Below are positions 12,568 to 23,669 of a stretch of DNA of 64,000 nucleotides, one piece after another; positions within the stretch are counted from its first letter, which is position 1, and each line of letters opens with the position of its first letter. The notes below the pieces were generated by a model. That model saw only the letters and a program-made list of their open reading frames with translations, had not been told where the DNA came from and did no database searches. The stretch is from Grammothele lineata. Its lineage: Eukaryota; Basidiomycota; Agaricomycetes; Polyporales; Polyporaceae. Position numbers and translations under genes: made by a program. Location: positions 62,001 to 126,000 of the forward strand of contig NDFF03000108.1 in assembly GCA_002150815.3 (NCBI GenBank), in the 5' to 3' direction.

Positions 12568-13053
12568 CTACAAAGCAATCGCCGACTTCATGCGCTGCTT
12601 CACCCCTCCCTTCTTCCCTTCCTCTCCGCCCCCATCTGCCGGCTGCAGCAGCCCGTGCTGGATCAGAACCTCCTCGAACTTCTCTTGTAGCTCAGCTAGC
12701 CTCGAATTATCGTCCAAGACAGCCTCTGGCAAGACCACCTTCACAAACCTGAGTCAAACGGCAACTGTTAGCATGTTGGTACCGCTTGCAACAAACACGA
12801 CATACCCCCCAGTTACCCCCTCAATCCTAGGCGAGAACAGGTACGACCGCGGGTCATTCTCCACTGTCCCAAAGAGGGTATCGTGCTGCAGCTTGAAGCC
12901 TGCAGCGCCGACCGCGAGGGTGAGGTCCCGTTCCGCAGAGGATGCAGGGAGGAGGATGAGTTCGCCAGATCCGAGGGTGACTTCCTGCTCGTTGAGGACG
13001 TGGAACGCGGTGACACCGGGAATAACGACGAGGGCGTCCTCAATCTCCAACAT
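12568..13053 (-). CDS. Short paralogue of the Senescence-domain gene, N-terminal part only
   Basis: Exons 13053-12806 and 12748-12568, with the intron in the same phase and place as in the downstream paralogue. The protein begins 'MLEIEDALVVIPGVTAFHVL', continues with 'LFGTVENDPRSYLFSPRIEG', and ends soon after 'EVLIQHGLLQPADGGGEEGK' with a basic tail. It therefore has the N-terminal module but lacks the Ala/Gly-rich Senescence region. It lies about 120 bp upstream of, and on the same strand as, the longer gene, so the pair probably arose by tandem duplication followed by 3' loss. Whether the short form is functional is unknown; the reading frame and splice sites are intact. Confidence 0.65.
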
Positions 13054-13278
13054 GGTGGCGGTATAATGAACTTGAGATGGTGGTATTGGAAGAAGGGCGG
13101 ATGGGAGAGTCGCGCAGGCGGAGCGTCAGCCTCTTGGAGTGATGTGTGCTCGTCGTCAACCTTATTTACAGCTACGTCATGGCTCACCTAACCCTAAATC
13201 AGGGGCATAATATCACATTCATACGCGACGTTCCACAACGCAGCACGACTGCTCCTGTAACATTGACGAGATTCTACT

Positions 13279-15191
13279 TCAGAAGATGAAGACATCCAAA
13301 TCCACGTCCCAGTCCTGGTTCTCGCTCTGAGAGCGCCAAAGTCGTTAGCCCGCACACGTATCCAAGGACGCGCGCCGGAGGGCCCACTCACCTTCAATCC
13401 CACCAGCCGGTCCTGGTCGACCATAAAGCCCGTGTAGTTCTCCTCCTGCCGGGACAGCGTGCGCATAGAGCATCGGTATGGCAGGCGAGTGACCACCTTC
13501 TGCGTGAACACGCTATTTGCGTCGGACTCGCTGCTATCGAGGCAGGACTCGGACGTCTTGAGCACGGTCTGCCCACCAGACGGTGGAACTTCGTCTGTGT
13601 CGTCCTGTTCGCGGTCCGGGTGGACATTGAAGTCGAGGAGTAGGAGTATCAGCGACCGGGAGTTGCCCTCGCTGACTGGGAGTGCGGGAAATACCACACG
13701 CGAGCCGTGCACATAGCTGTGTAATGGAGATACGAGGAACTCTGTCAGTACTTCGTATATTCCAGTACGACTGAGACAAAGGAAGGCGCACCGGAGCCAC
13801 TGGAAGTGAGAGATGAGAGGCACAGAGCGCGTATTGTCAGGGCCCCATTCCGACCACTCCTTGAGGATAGGTGTCGGCGGGCCCTCTTCTGACTGGACTG
13901 CGCCAACAGCAGGGACGTACGACAGCAGATACCGGTTCTTGACGAACATATTGAACGGGTGGCCGCGATCGCCGTAGCGTAGCTCCATGACGTGCACATG
14001 GCTGTCGCGCGAGGTCTCAAACGGACGCCCCGGAGTGCCGTTCGCGATGAAGGGTGAGGAATGCGCGGTGAACCGGTTGAGGTCCTGCCCCTGACGAGTC
14101 GTGGGAAGGCTAAGGCGTGCGACCAGGGTCGGGGGCGGACACGGTGATATTGTCTCAATTTGTCCAGGGCTTGGAGATGATTTATCGTGGTCGAATGTGT
14201 AAATCTCGATAGAGCCTGACCCGTTCGCAATGGTTGCCATGTATGCGCGGCTGGAAAGGAAGCCGACGTCGAAGGTCCCCGGAGACATCTGGGCTCCAGT
14301 CAAGTTCTATTGACCCCGTTAGCTATCCGGATCCGACAAACACGCGGCTGAAACGGTCCACATAAAGGACTTACCACGAGCAGCTTCCCAGTACGCCAGT
14401 GCCATACAACAAAGCTGGGGCCTTGGCACTGGAAGAAAACTCCAATCACGTCGTCGACTATCTGGATAAAGTACACTACATGCAAGGCATCCTGGCCAGC
14501 CACCTCTAGCTTGCGCTGTGCGGCTTGAGGGTGAGGCTTATTGTCCTTAATAGTATTAAGATAGACGTCGATCCTACAAGGGAACGTCAGCAAGGCAAAT
14601 ACGGCATCGACATCAGCGTCCCATCACTTACGTGCCGACGATTTCGAATGCAACAAACGCAATGAGGTCCTGCGAGGGGTCCATCGCGAAATCACGCGTC
14701 CGAAGCCCGACGTCCTCGCGCTCAATCTTCTGCGTCGTGATGGTCGCCGAGGGTAGCTTCGTGAGTGAAAGGTGCCGAGAACCGAATCCCTTCAGGATGG
14801 CGAACATGCCATCGACGAGCTCGTATGCTTGGCAGTTGCCCGCTACTGGTATGCGCTCCGTCTGCTTCCAGTCGAGGTACCGCCAGCGTAAGCGGTGTTC
14901 TAAGAGACGCTTGAGACGATCTGCGGTCGAGAGCGGGCAGTTGATGCCGTCAACGAGGCCGTCCACTGCCAGCTCGATGTGGTACTGGAGCTCGAGGGAG
15001 TCGTCAATGACGTCTCGGAGGGATTTGCACACCTATTGAATGTACCATTCAGTGACCTTACTCGCGATATGTCATCGATGAACTCAGGGACGACTGACCT
15101 CACGACAGGCCAGGAGATCCTTTACCTCGAGATGTTTAAGAACTTCAATCAAGAGCTCTGCGGGGAGGACCGATAGCAAGGAGGGCGCCAT
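13279..15191 (-). CDS. F-box protein (paralogue of the gene at 40.9-42.9 kb)
   Basis: Exon 1 (15191-15099) encodes 'MAPSLLSVLPAELLIEVLKH'; exon 2 (15032-14632) resumes with 'VCKSLRDVIDDSLELQ'. Together these make a canonical F-box, the Skp1-binding module of SCF ubiquitin ligases. Exon 3 runs 14573-14375, then a large exon follows with at least one more intron near the end, removal of which gives a C-terminus 'ENQDWDVDLDVFIF' and a stop at 13279. The rest resembles the beta-propeller-like region of a basidiomycete-expanded F-box family: 'DPSQDLIAFVAFE', 'FVVWHWRTGKLLV', 'RAYMATIANGSGSIEIYTFD'. The second F-box gene in the window shares the phase-0 intron before 'VCK' and the 'TDPSQDL' and 'W.W.TG.L' blocks. 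The substrate is unknown. Confidence 0.85.
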
Positions 15192-15698
15192 GAAAGGATG
15201 TTTGTAAAGCATGGGATATTAGAAGTTCCGATTCTTTTATGAATCGGTCTTCTTACCGGGGAAATTCACTTCACGTGCCATAAACGCTGCACCCGGTTCT
15301 CTCCGGAAGCACGTGCTTGAGGTCTACTTCGCCTAGATGAGTGGTTGTGTGTGTTTTCAGACATTTTTTTGTATCAAAGACAACTCATGACTCCACCAAA
15401 CCTGTCTTATCCATTTTTTTACACGCTTGGTACTAGTTGCTTCGTTGAGTGCGAAACTTTGGTGCGATAGTGTGATCACGTGCTGGTGTCCATAGGACGT
15501 CCTTAGACGCTCAAAATGAACGCTGCACCCGGAAAGTCCCGTTTCTAACAGTCACCTGGTCGCGGCGGACGCTGGCGGACACGTGCGTCAGACGACGGCC
15601 AAATTTAGCCGCTTACTGGTTGGATCGCTCCCATCGCTCGCCCCCTGAAAGCGTTTTCCTTACAGCCCGTGTCGCGTTTTTCTTCTTCTTGACACACG

Positions 15699-18600
15699 AG
15701 TGAGTTTTCAAATGTCCTGGACCCCGTCCAAGTACTAATTGCTCTGCAGTGAGACCTCCGGGGTCCAAAAACGTCAGGCTCCAGTTTTGTCAGGAAGAGC
15801 TTGAGCGGTGGCCACTCGTGTGTGGTGTCCCGTTCACGACATATGTCGCCACGTTTGTGGAGTTTGTTCCTTCCGAGGTTGCTCTCGCTCGATGCGATGG
15901 TAGACCGGACGTTGTCACCGTTGATATGCCTTTGGCTGAGGTTGTAGGTCACCTGTCACATGCCCACCTCGTACGCGTTTGCGCCCTCCATGGGATCAAG
16001 CTCAGCAAATCTCAGCGAACGTTGCGCGCGATGACAGACCTTATACTCCGCCACAATTGTATGGGCTGTGAGTCATACGTTCCTGTTTTTGAAATGCGCA
16101 CCACAACGGTTGGCGGCACGACCCTAAACACTCCGCACGAACTTGAATCAGAGAAGGTGTCCTTCCCCCCGAGACCGCAGACGTTACGGGAACGCGCAGA
16201 CACCATTCGTGCTTTTAGGTCGTCGTTTCGACCTGAACGAATCCTGGAGCGCGCTTGCGCTGTGTGTGCCGTGTTGACGCCCCTCGTCGAGATTCAGACG
16301 GTGGCCGAACGTGATATAGACCTGTCTGTCCTCCAGAATGACAGCGGCTTGGTGACCAGACGCGAACGCTTGTCCGCAACTGATCCCATTGAACCGCTGA
16401 TGGGCCCTGTGTTGTATCCCGCTAGCGTATCGTTGAATGAGGATGGGTCGCGTGTGCTGTCCGTATGCCGGACGTGTATGAAAGATCTCACCCGCAGACG
16501 CGTGCCAAGCCTCGCGCTCGCTAATGGACGATGGGTTGGTGAAGTCCCGTCTGTATTGCAGGGCCTCAGTTATGCAGAAGAGCTGCTCATCGCTCGCTAC
16601 AGGCGTAACTATTGTGTCGCTCGAGTCAAGGGCGGGCAGAAGTATTTAAAGACTCATGTTGTCGTGTTTGAACAGCCCACTGAAAAGGTGTATAACATTT
16701 TACCGCCGCCTCGCGAGGATATTGAAGAATGCCTCGCAATCTTGTTCGCGGGGCCTGGTAGCCCAGCGGAGAGCGAACACAAACTCACTCCCTTTCTTGT
16801 TCGCCACAGCGTGGTTTTGGCTGCGTTACGGTGGCTCCGTCTCAATAATCGTTTGTACGAGTCCGTTGAGATTTCGTTGGACAATCTCGCGCAGTATCCG
16901 GACGGCCGTCCCCCCGTTGCAGTTCTGTCTCACGCGCCTGATAGCAATAGCATCTGGGTCGAAGACGACGATGCTTTCGAAGGTTCGGATGCATGCCCTT
17001 TTATAGTACATACCTTGTCCGGTCCCGACCTCGCCAAGATGTCATACAAGGAACGAGTGGCAACATCCATCAAGCTGTTTGACACCGGTCAGCGTGCCTT
17101 GAGTATCGGTCATGCTGAGCATCCTGCCAGTATTTTCCATAATTCAGATTATTTTCCTAACATAGCCCCCTGGTTATTTCCGTATGGCCTTGGAGGTTTC
17201 GAAAACTCGTTACGGCAAGGTCCACATGATCGACTTAAGCAGCTACGTGCTGCGCTTCTGTACGGAGACCGCCGATTTCAGGTTGACCGCACTTTCTCTT
17301 ACGTCGCATTCAGCCACGAGCAAATGCGCGGGAGCTATACGGGGGGAATGTTGATGACTAAGACAAAGCACTTCCCTCGAGTGGCAACTAGGATCATGCA
17401 TGTAAACGAAAATGCGCTTGAACGCATCATTTCGCGCGCTAAAAACGGAGGGTATGTTCAGCCGGAGGATGACGAGGAGCGGGAATGCTTCGAGTTAATG
17501 TCTATGCTGGACGTCGTAGGCGGACACGTGCATGGGTCTAATACTCTGAAGAAATATCGGAGAAATGAGCTGCGCTCCTTGTCTATTTTCAAAGGGACTC
17601 CATCAATCTTCTTGACATTTGCTCCTGCGGATTGGAAAAACCCAATTTGTCTCTCGATGTGCGGCGTGCCTGTTGATTTAGGAGACCTAGCTCCCAAGCT
17701 TCCACCGGACGCATCGTGCATGATGGCTGTAGCCCACAATCCTGTAGGCGCTGCGCGATTTTTCGATCTGATGGTTAAGTCTCTCTTGCGTGACTTATTG
17801 GGGGTCGGCCGTCCTGGCTACGGAGTGTTTGGTCCTGTGGATTCTCATTACGGCACAGTTGAAGAGCAGGGTAGAAAGACGCTTCACCTTCATTTGCTAA
17901 TTTGGATCAAAGGTAGCCTAAACCCCAAGGAGCTACGTGATAAAGTGGTTGGAGACGATACGTTTCGCGCGGACTTAATAGCTTGGTTAGAATCGTGCCA
18001 TACAGGTGACTTCCTCACTGGAGATGAGTCTACTTTGTCTCAACGCATGGAAGTCCGCGACCCTGAACGAGTTGTGGATGGAAAGCTTAAACCAGGTAGG
18101 CTGCGTCTGAAAGTGCGAGACCCTGTGACCTGTTTAGTCCCTCCGCCACCCTCGCCCGACGCCTCTCAGGAAGAGCTTTTGCGATGGGAACAGGAGTTTA
18201 ATAAGGACGTAGACGAGGTAGTTTTTGTCTCTAACCGTCATGACCCCGATCACAGGAAAGGTTGCCTGAGAGGGACAGCGAATAAACAGTACTGTCGAGC
18301 GAGATTTCCTCGTGAATTGTTCGACAGCACACAGGTAGACATGGAATCTGGAGCCATCCGATTCAAAAAATCTGAGCCCTATGTCAATACTTACTCCCCT
18401 CCCATATCGGTTTCGTTGCGCTGTAATACTGATGTCACCTTCTTGCTGTCGGGAACGCAGGCGCGTCATATCATTGCGTATATTAGTGACTATGTCACAA
18501 AACCGCAGCTGACGACATACAAATATTTTTCTACTATGTTGGACGTAGTAAAACGGATCCGTCCTTCCTTAGAGAAGTTGGGACTCGAGCCCTCCGAAGC

Positions 18601-21600
18601 GACTCGGCGACTCGTAACTAAGATGATGAATGCCCTTACCGCTACATCTGAAACCGGTGGTCCTTCTGCTTGCGCGTATTTGCTCGGACAGCCCGATCAT
18701 TATACTGACCACCGCTTCAAGACGGTGTATTGGTATTCGTATGCTTTGGCGTGCTGCTCCGGAGTTCCCGCAGAACTGGTACCCGATGGCTTAAAGCGCG
18801 ATGCAGACGCAGATGGCGACGACCGAGTGGCTTTGAAAGTGGTGCGGGACCAACTAGCTCAAGTCACCAAACCCTTGGATTATATTCATCGACCGCCCGA
18901 ATTAGAACACATGAGTCTGTATGATTTCTGGCGACTGACGGAGGTACGGCGCATCAGAACGACCGCTTCCAGGGGTCTCGATCGAGATTCGATTCAGGCG
19001 AAGCGTCAGCGCCGTGAAACTCAGGATGGATTAGAGGAATTCACGAATGGAGACGGCGATGATGCCGTCGACGACGAGGAAGACTCGGAGGATGAAGATG
19101 AAGGAGAAACAGGGTGTGCCGTTAAGCGGAAGCGGGGACGAAAATCTGCTGCTTTGCGATTCTTACCCTCTCACCCCTTGTATTCTACACATGCGATTTA
19201 CCCCGTTTGCTCGCAGCGCGCCTGGACTCCGAACATGGTCGGAGCTAGACTTCCTCGGCGTGACAAAGGTGATCAAGAGGAGTACGCCTTCGTCATTTTG
19301 CTTCTATACGCACCTTGTGGCTGGCGTTCGGGTATCCAGCTTATTGCTGAGCACTCCTCGTGGTCGGCAGCACTTGAGGCCACAAAATTGGGAGCGATAG
19401 TCGATGGGTACATCGAGAACATGCACGCGATGTACGACTGTCAGGATGCACGCGATGACTTCGCGGCACAGCGGCGAGCCTCAGATATGGGCGACGATGG
19501 CCTGAATGCAACGGGACTTCCCGTGTCTGCAGAAGACCTTGAGTCGGACATCAACTCGTACGAAGAGAATTGTCATGGACCCACGCTGGAAGATTTCGCG
19601 CCAGATATCGTAGAACCTGCGGAGGGGGAGCGTTACCGTAAACGCATGCAACAAGCCGCCTTTATGCGCGGTGTGTTGCGTCGTCTACATGGTGAACACG
19701 AAGGAGAGATTCAGTTCGAAAATTTTGTTCCGAGAGCAAGGGAGAGGTACCGTGAAGGCGGGTTTCCAGTCGCAGCGTCACAGTACTGGGCTGACACAAT
19801 AGAAGCGGCTCGCCAAGAGCGAATAGCAGCTGCCCATCGTGTTCCCTCTCCCCATGCTCAGGGCGTGTCGGAACAGGACCAAGGAGCAGGCAATGGCTTG
19901 TCTATTGTATCCAAGGATGATCTGGTCAGACGCGCAAACATGATAGAGACTGGAAAACGCACACTCCAGGATCCTCAATTACTGCTGCTGCACGACGTCA
20001 TCAACGAGTTCTCGTTGAACAAAGAGCAAATCCGTGCGTTTGTCTTACCCGCTCGACACTTGCATCATCATGTAGCTGAGCCTTTGGCAATGTATCTAGC
20101 TGGCATGGCAGGCACTGGAAAGTCGCGAGTTATTCATGCGTTAATTGCCTTTCTACGGAAACGCGGGGAGGAGTACAGGTTCGTAGCCCTTGGGCCTACA
20201 GGGTCGTCGGCTTGCCTTATTGGCGGTTCTACGTATCATTCAATTCTGGGGTTCGGAATCGATGATAATAAGACGCTTACACCCGCGATACTTGAAAAAG
20301 TTCGTGGACGACTGGCGTGCGTCGATCTCATATTTATCGACGAGGTCTCGATGATTTCCTGTAGAGCGTTGTTCCGGATATGTCAGACACTTACCAAGGC
20401 TTTTGGGCAAGCGGACAAGGCCTTTGGTGGTAAAAGCGTTGTGCTTGCGGGGGATTTTGCACAGTTGCCTCCTGCAGGTCCTGGAGAATCAGCGTTATAC
20501 AGCCGTTCTGTCGTGTCCCAAGATGCCGCGCATTCTCAACGCAAGCAGGAGGCGTTGCTTGGCATGGGAATGTGGAATTTGTTTACCGTTGTGGTGATAT
20601 TGCGTCAGAATATGCGACAGCAGGGAATGGGACCCGACGACCTCGCCTTTCGTTTGGCGCTGACACACATGAGATACGCCAAATGTACCCGCGAGGACAT
20701 TGCGTTACTCAACACGAGGGTAGCCACGATCATCCCCCCCGAGTTTGACGCGATGTCCATCATTACTGGTCGAAACGCCCACAGAGATGTGATCAACAGC
20801 GTGTACACAAAGCGGTTTGCAAGGAAAGCAGACAAACCTTTGCATCATTTTTATTCAATTGACAGCTTGAGTAAGAAAGGGATGACAGACTCTTTCAAGA
20901 CGGCTATGCGCGAGTACGACCACGTGTGGGACCCTGTTCGGACGACGAACATTGTAGGGCCTCATCTGCAACACGTCTTGTGGAACCTGCCACCCGAATT
21001 AACGGGGCACCACCCCGGAATTCTCAGTTTGTGCGTAGGGATGCCTGTTCTCTTGAAGTATAACGAGGCTGTTGAACTCTGCGCTACGAACGGCGCCGAG
21101 GGCCTCGTGCAAGGATGGTCATCGCATGTTGCTTCACATGGTAAAGAAGTTCTGGATACATTGTTCGTTCAGTTAGTTAATCCGCCGCGGGAGGTGCAGC
21201 TCAAAGGCCTGCCGCGGAATGTAATTCCAATCTGTCCGAGAAAAAAGTCTGTCAGTTGCAAGCTGCCACTCAATGACATGCAGGTTACCATTCAACGCGA
21301 ACAAGTGTCTGTCCTGCCGAACTTTGCAATGACCGACTTTGGCAGTCAGGGGCGTACTCGGCCCATCAATCCCGTGCATCTGAAATACTGCGACTCTCAT
21401 CAGTCAGTCTACACTTGTCTCTCGCGTAGCAGCTCACTCGCTGGTACGCTGATTTTGGACGGCATTGACGAGAAGAAAATCACACGGGGAGCCTCTCGAG
21501 ATCTTCTTGAAGAGTTCCGTACTATCGAGGTTCTTGACGATATTGCAAGTATGCAATGGGAAGGCAATCTTCCAGCGGGGATCAGCGGGAGTACGCGTGG

Positions 21601-22672
21601 AGAGCTAGTCGACTCGTATTTCAAGGTGATGGGTCGCAGGTTCGTACCACCTAATGCGGATCCTTTTCTGAGCTGGCCAACATACAAAAAGAAGCGTGAC
21701 GCGGGCGCGACAAACGATGAACCAACTCCTTCTCCCAGTGTCATCCAAAAGCCCAAACGTGCTAGGCCTCGATGCGAGCGGTGGGTGTCACATGTACCTG
21801 TTCGTGACGATCTGGACGGAGAGGAAGGTCCCGGATTCGTGCGCATCGGGGCAAGATGGGACTCAGTCGACCACAGCTGCGCGTATGATACAGTACTCAC
21901 CTTGATGTGGAACCTCCTTGTTGACTACGGCAGAGAGACGTTTTCGGACTTGCTAAGTCAGAATGTGGTGGCTGCATCTCTTTTTGGTGATTTGGAGTTG
22001 ACGTCTGTCACGGATCCTGACGCGTTGGTACGCAGCCGCGACAACTTGCGCGACGTACTGTTTGTTATGTCGCCAGAACGATTCCCTAGGCGAGGAACGA
22101 CGCAGGCGTATCAAGCAGACGTGTTGCATCTGCTGCTTTCGTTCTCCGGTTCGATAGGCACCAGCGTGACCAGCTGTGGGGTATGTACCGCGCGTGAGCC
22201 ATGCGATGGACCGATCGCTAATTCTTCTGTGTGGCTCATGTCTTCGTTTGGAGACGACGATCTTGGGACAGGTCTTGATCGCTGTGTGAGCAGGGCCCTT
22301 AGTCATGGGCTAGGAGCGACATGCCCAAATTGTTCCAGCGAGTGTTCCGTACTCACGATGCTGCACCAATTACCGCCCATTCTTTGCTTGGACATCACGT
22401 CCATCGCTGCGGTCGAACTTGTGAGAGAGCTTCAGATTGGAACTGTGTCCGGCGCGTCGACCACCTACAAGATCTGCGGGCTAATCTACTTCAGAGACGC
22501 TCACTTCTATGCGAGATACGTTGACTCCAGTGGCTTTGTGTGGTTTCATGACGGTATAGATACCGGGGAAGTTTGTGTAAAGGAAGGACTACTTTCAGAT
22601 CCACACGTTTGGGCAACGCTTACCGCGGGCGCTCGCGGGAGGCTCATCCACGTGCTGTTTCGTAAAGATTGA
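15699..22672 (+). CDS. Helitron Rep/helicase protein with C-terminal cysteine peptidase domain
   Basis: About 2307 residues, single open frame after one 5' intron. The frame has no ATG at its start; it opens with GTG at 15749. A consensus intron (GTGAGT at 15700, branch-like 'tactaat', CAG ending 15749) joins A15699 to TG15750 and makes an ATG, with an in-frame TGA just upstream. Order of parts: Cys-rich N-terminal zone; a DUF6570-like region (about 170-330); Helitron-like N domain (about 440-700, including 'FLTFAPADW'); Rep motif 'HLHLLIW' (about 713); the two catalytic tyrosines in 'YISDYVTK' (Y911, Y915); acidic linker (about 1100); PIF1-type helicase with Walker A 'AGMAGTGKS' (1451-1459), Walker B 'FIDEVSM' (D1531/E1532) and 'LAGDFAQLPP'. 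Last comes a papain-fold-like region with 'DHSCAYD' (C2044) and 'AHFYARY' (H2252), as found at the C-terminus of many agaricomycete Helitrons. It should nick and unwind DNA for transposition; the role of the peptidase is unknown. Confidence 0.88.
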
Positions 22673-22857
22673 TCTACCACGGTGTATGCGCCAGGGAACA
22701 TTTCTTTGCTGCAGGCCCGACGGACCACCTCGGACGCTTTACAGTGCGTCCTGGATGGGCACCTTTCATCCACGAGAACGCCTGCCCGGCTGGGCCGGCT
22801 GAAATGTAGCTGTGCCGGTTTCCGACGACGGCCCCTCGATTTGTGTGGTGCGCTCGA

Positions 22858-22893
22858 CCTGGTGAGCATAAACCAGGCTGTCCATCTCACTAG
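22858..22893 (+). other. Proposed Helitron 3' terminus with hairpin
   Basis: CCTGGT (22858-22863), an 8-nt loop, ACCAGG (22872-22877), 12 nt spacer, CTAG (22890-22893), then T. This matches the known Helitron 3' signature, a short hairpin 10-12 nt before CTRR, with insertion before T. It lies 186 bp after the transposase stop, a usual distance. Confidence 0.6.
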
Positions 22894-23669
22894 TTTCTCA
22901 CCTTCTCAGATACAGAATGACTGCCAATGTGTCCAGTCTGGCGTTCACGCGTTCGAACCTTCAGATGAGCGAAACCGCGAGGTAAGATTGACCATTCCCC
23001 CGAATGGGGCGATACTACACAGGCTAACGAGGCATAGGAGTGAGGTTGATAACCAATCCGTTGACGCCATTCTGTACACCCTCGTACCTGGGCGAACACG
23101 TCAAGGGAATCTACGAGTAAGCGTACGAGTCCCTCGCGCTCGTCAGGCAAATCCTCATTCCCTACCCGCAACTGCACCCTTCTCTTTACGACAACGTCGA
23201 CCACTAATAGCGGCCGGCATCATGCCGAGGTCTCTTCCGCTTTCGCACGCGATGGACCTCCCGACGGCATACGCCACGCCACCCCCTTGAACCTCGCGCG
23301 TATTCACCGCGGTGCCTTCATCAACTACTGCAACAAGAACGGGATGAGCCGCGTCTGTCGTCGTACACTGCTTGGGCGGCCTGGAACAGCACCGAGCGTG
23401 CACCCTCGCTCGCCTCGCATCCGTACAAAGGGTCCTCTCCTGGGATGTGAGTGGCCGAAATCACTTTCATATGACAGCGCTAACATGTCACGTACTCTTC
23501 TACCATAGTCTCCCGCGATTGCTATTTCACTCGTCATAGCGGATACACTCCGGCCGCCGGGTCTTGCCTGCCGTCGGCTTCCAACTGCCTGATCCTGGCA
23601 GACCCCTATCGAAAACATCATAAGAGACCAGCGCGGCCAATCGACGCGTGCAACGTTCTGCCTGCCACA
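22894..23669. other. Flank between Helitron and F-box/NTase gene; possible broken gene
   Basis: An ATG at 22919 opens a short frame followed by splice-like GTAAG and AG signals (about 22983 and 23038). A later segment reads 'YLGEHVKGIYE', then after another possible intron 'LVRQILIPYPQLHPSLYDNV' before stops. The pieces look gene-like but could not be joined into one frame, and no family was recognised. It may be a remnant or a small gene with mis-placed introns. Confidence 0.3.

Larger units (their letters stand above)
15192..22893 (+). mobile_element. Autonomous Helitron, apparently intact; 5' end not fixed
   Basis: Rolling-circle DNA transposon. It encodes one uninterrupted protein with the HUH replication initiator, PIF1-like helicase and a C-terminal cysteine-peptidase domain. 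The proposed 3' end at 22893 has the expected form: a 6-bp stem (22858-22863 with 22872-22877), 12 nt, then CTAG followed by T. The 5' end must lie between the start of the minus-strand F-box gene (15191) and the first Helitron exon (before 15699). Helitrons begin with TC after an A; several such sites exist and none could be preferred, so the left coordinate is only an outer bound. No target-site duplication is expected. The undamaged frame suggests a recent insertion. Confidence 0.8.

Noticed and set aside
13745..14230. 161-residue minus-strand frame over the F-box gene
   Set aside because: Off-frame reading of the main exon; no motif.
15749..15751. GTG as the actual start codon of the Helitron protein
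   Set aside because: Non-ATG starts are rare in fungal nuclear genes and a consensus intron placed exactly here gives an ATG by splicing.
16012..22306. Several minus-strand frames of 60-160 residues inside the Helitron
   Set aside because: Antisense shadows of the transposase coding sequence.
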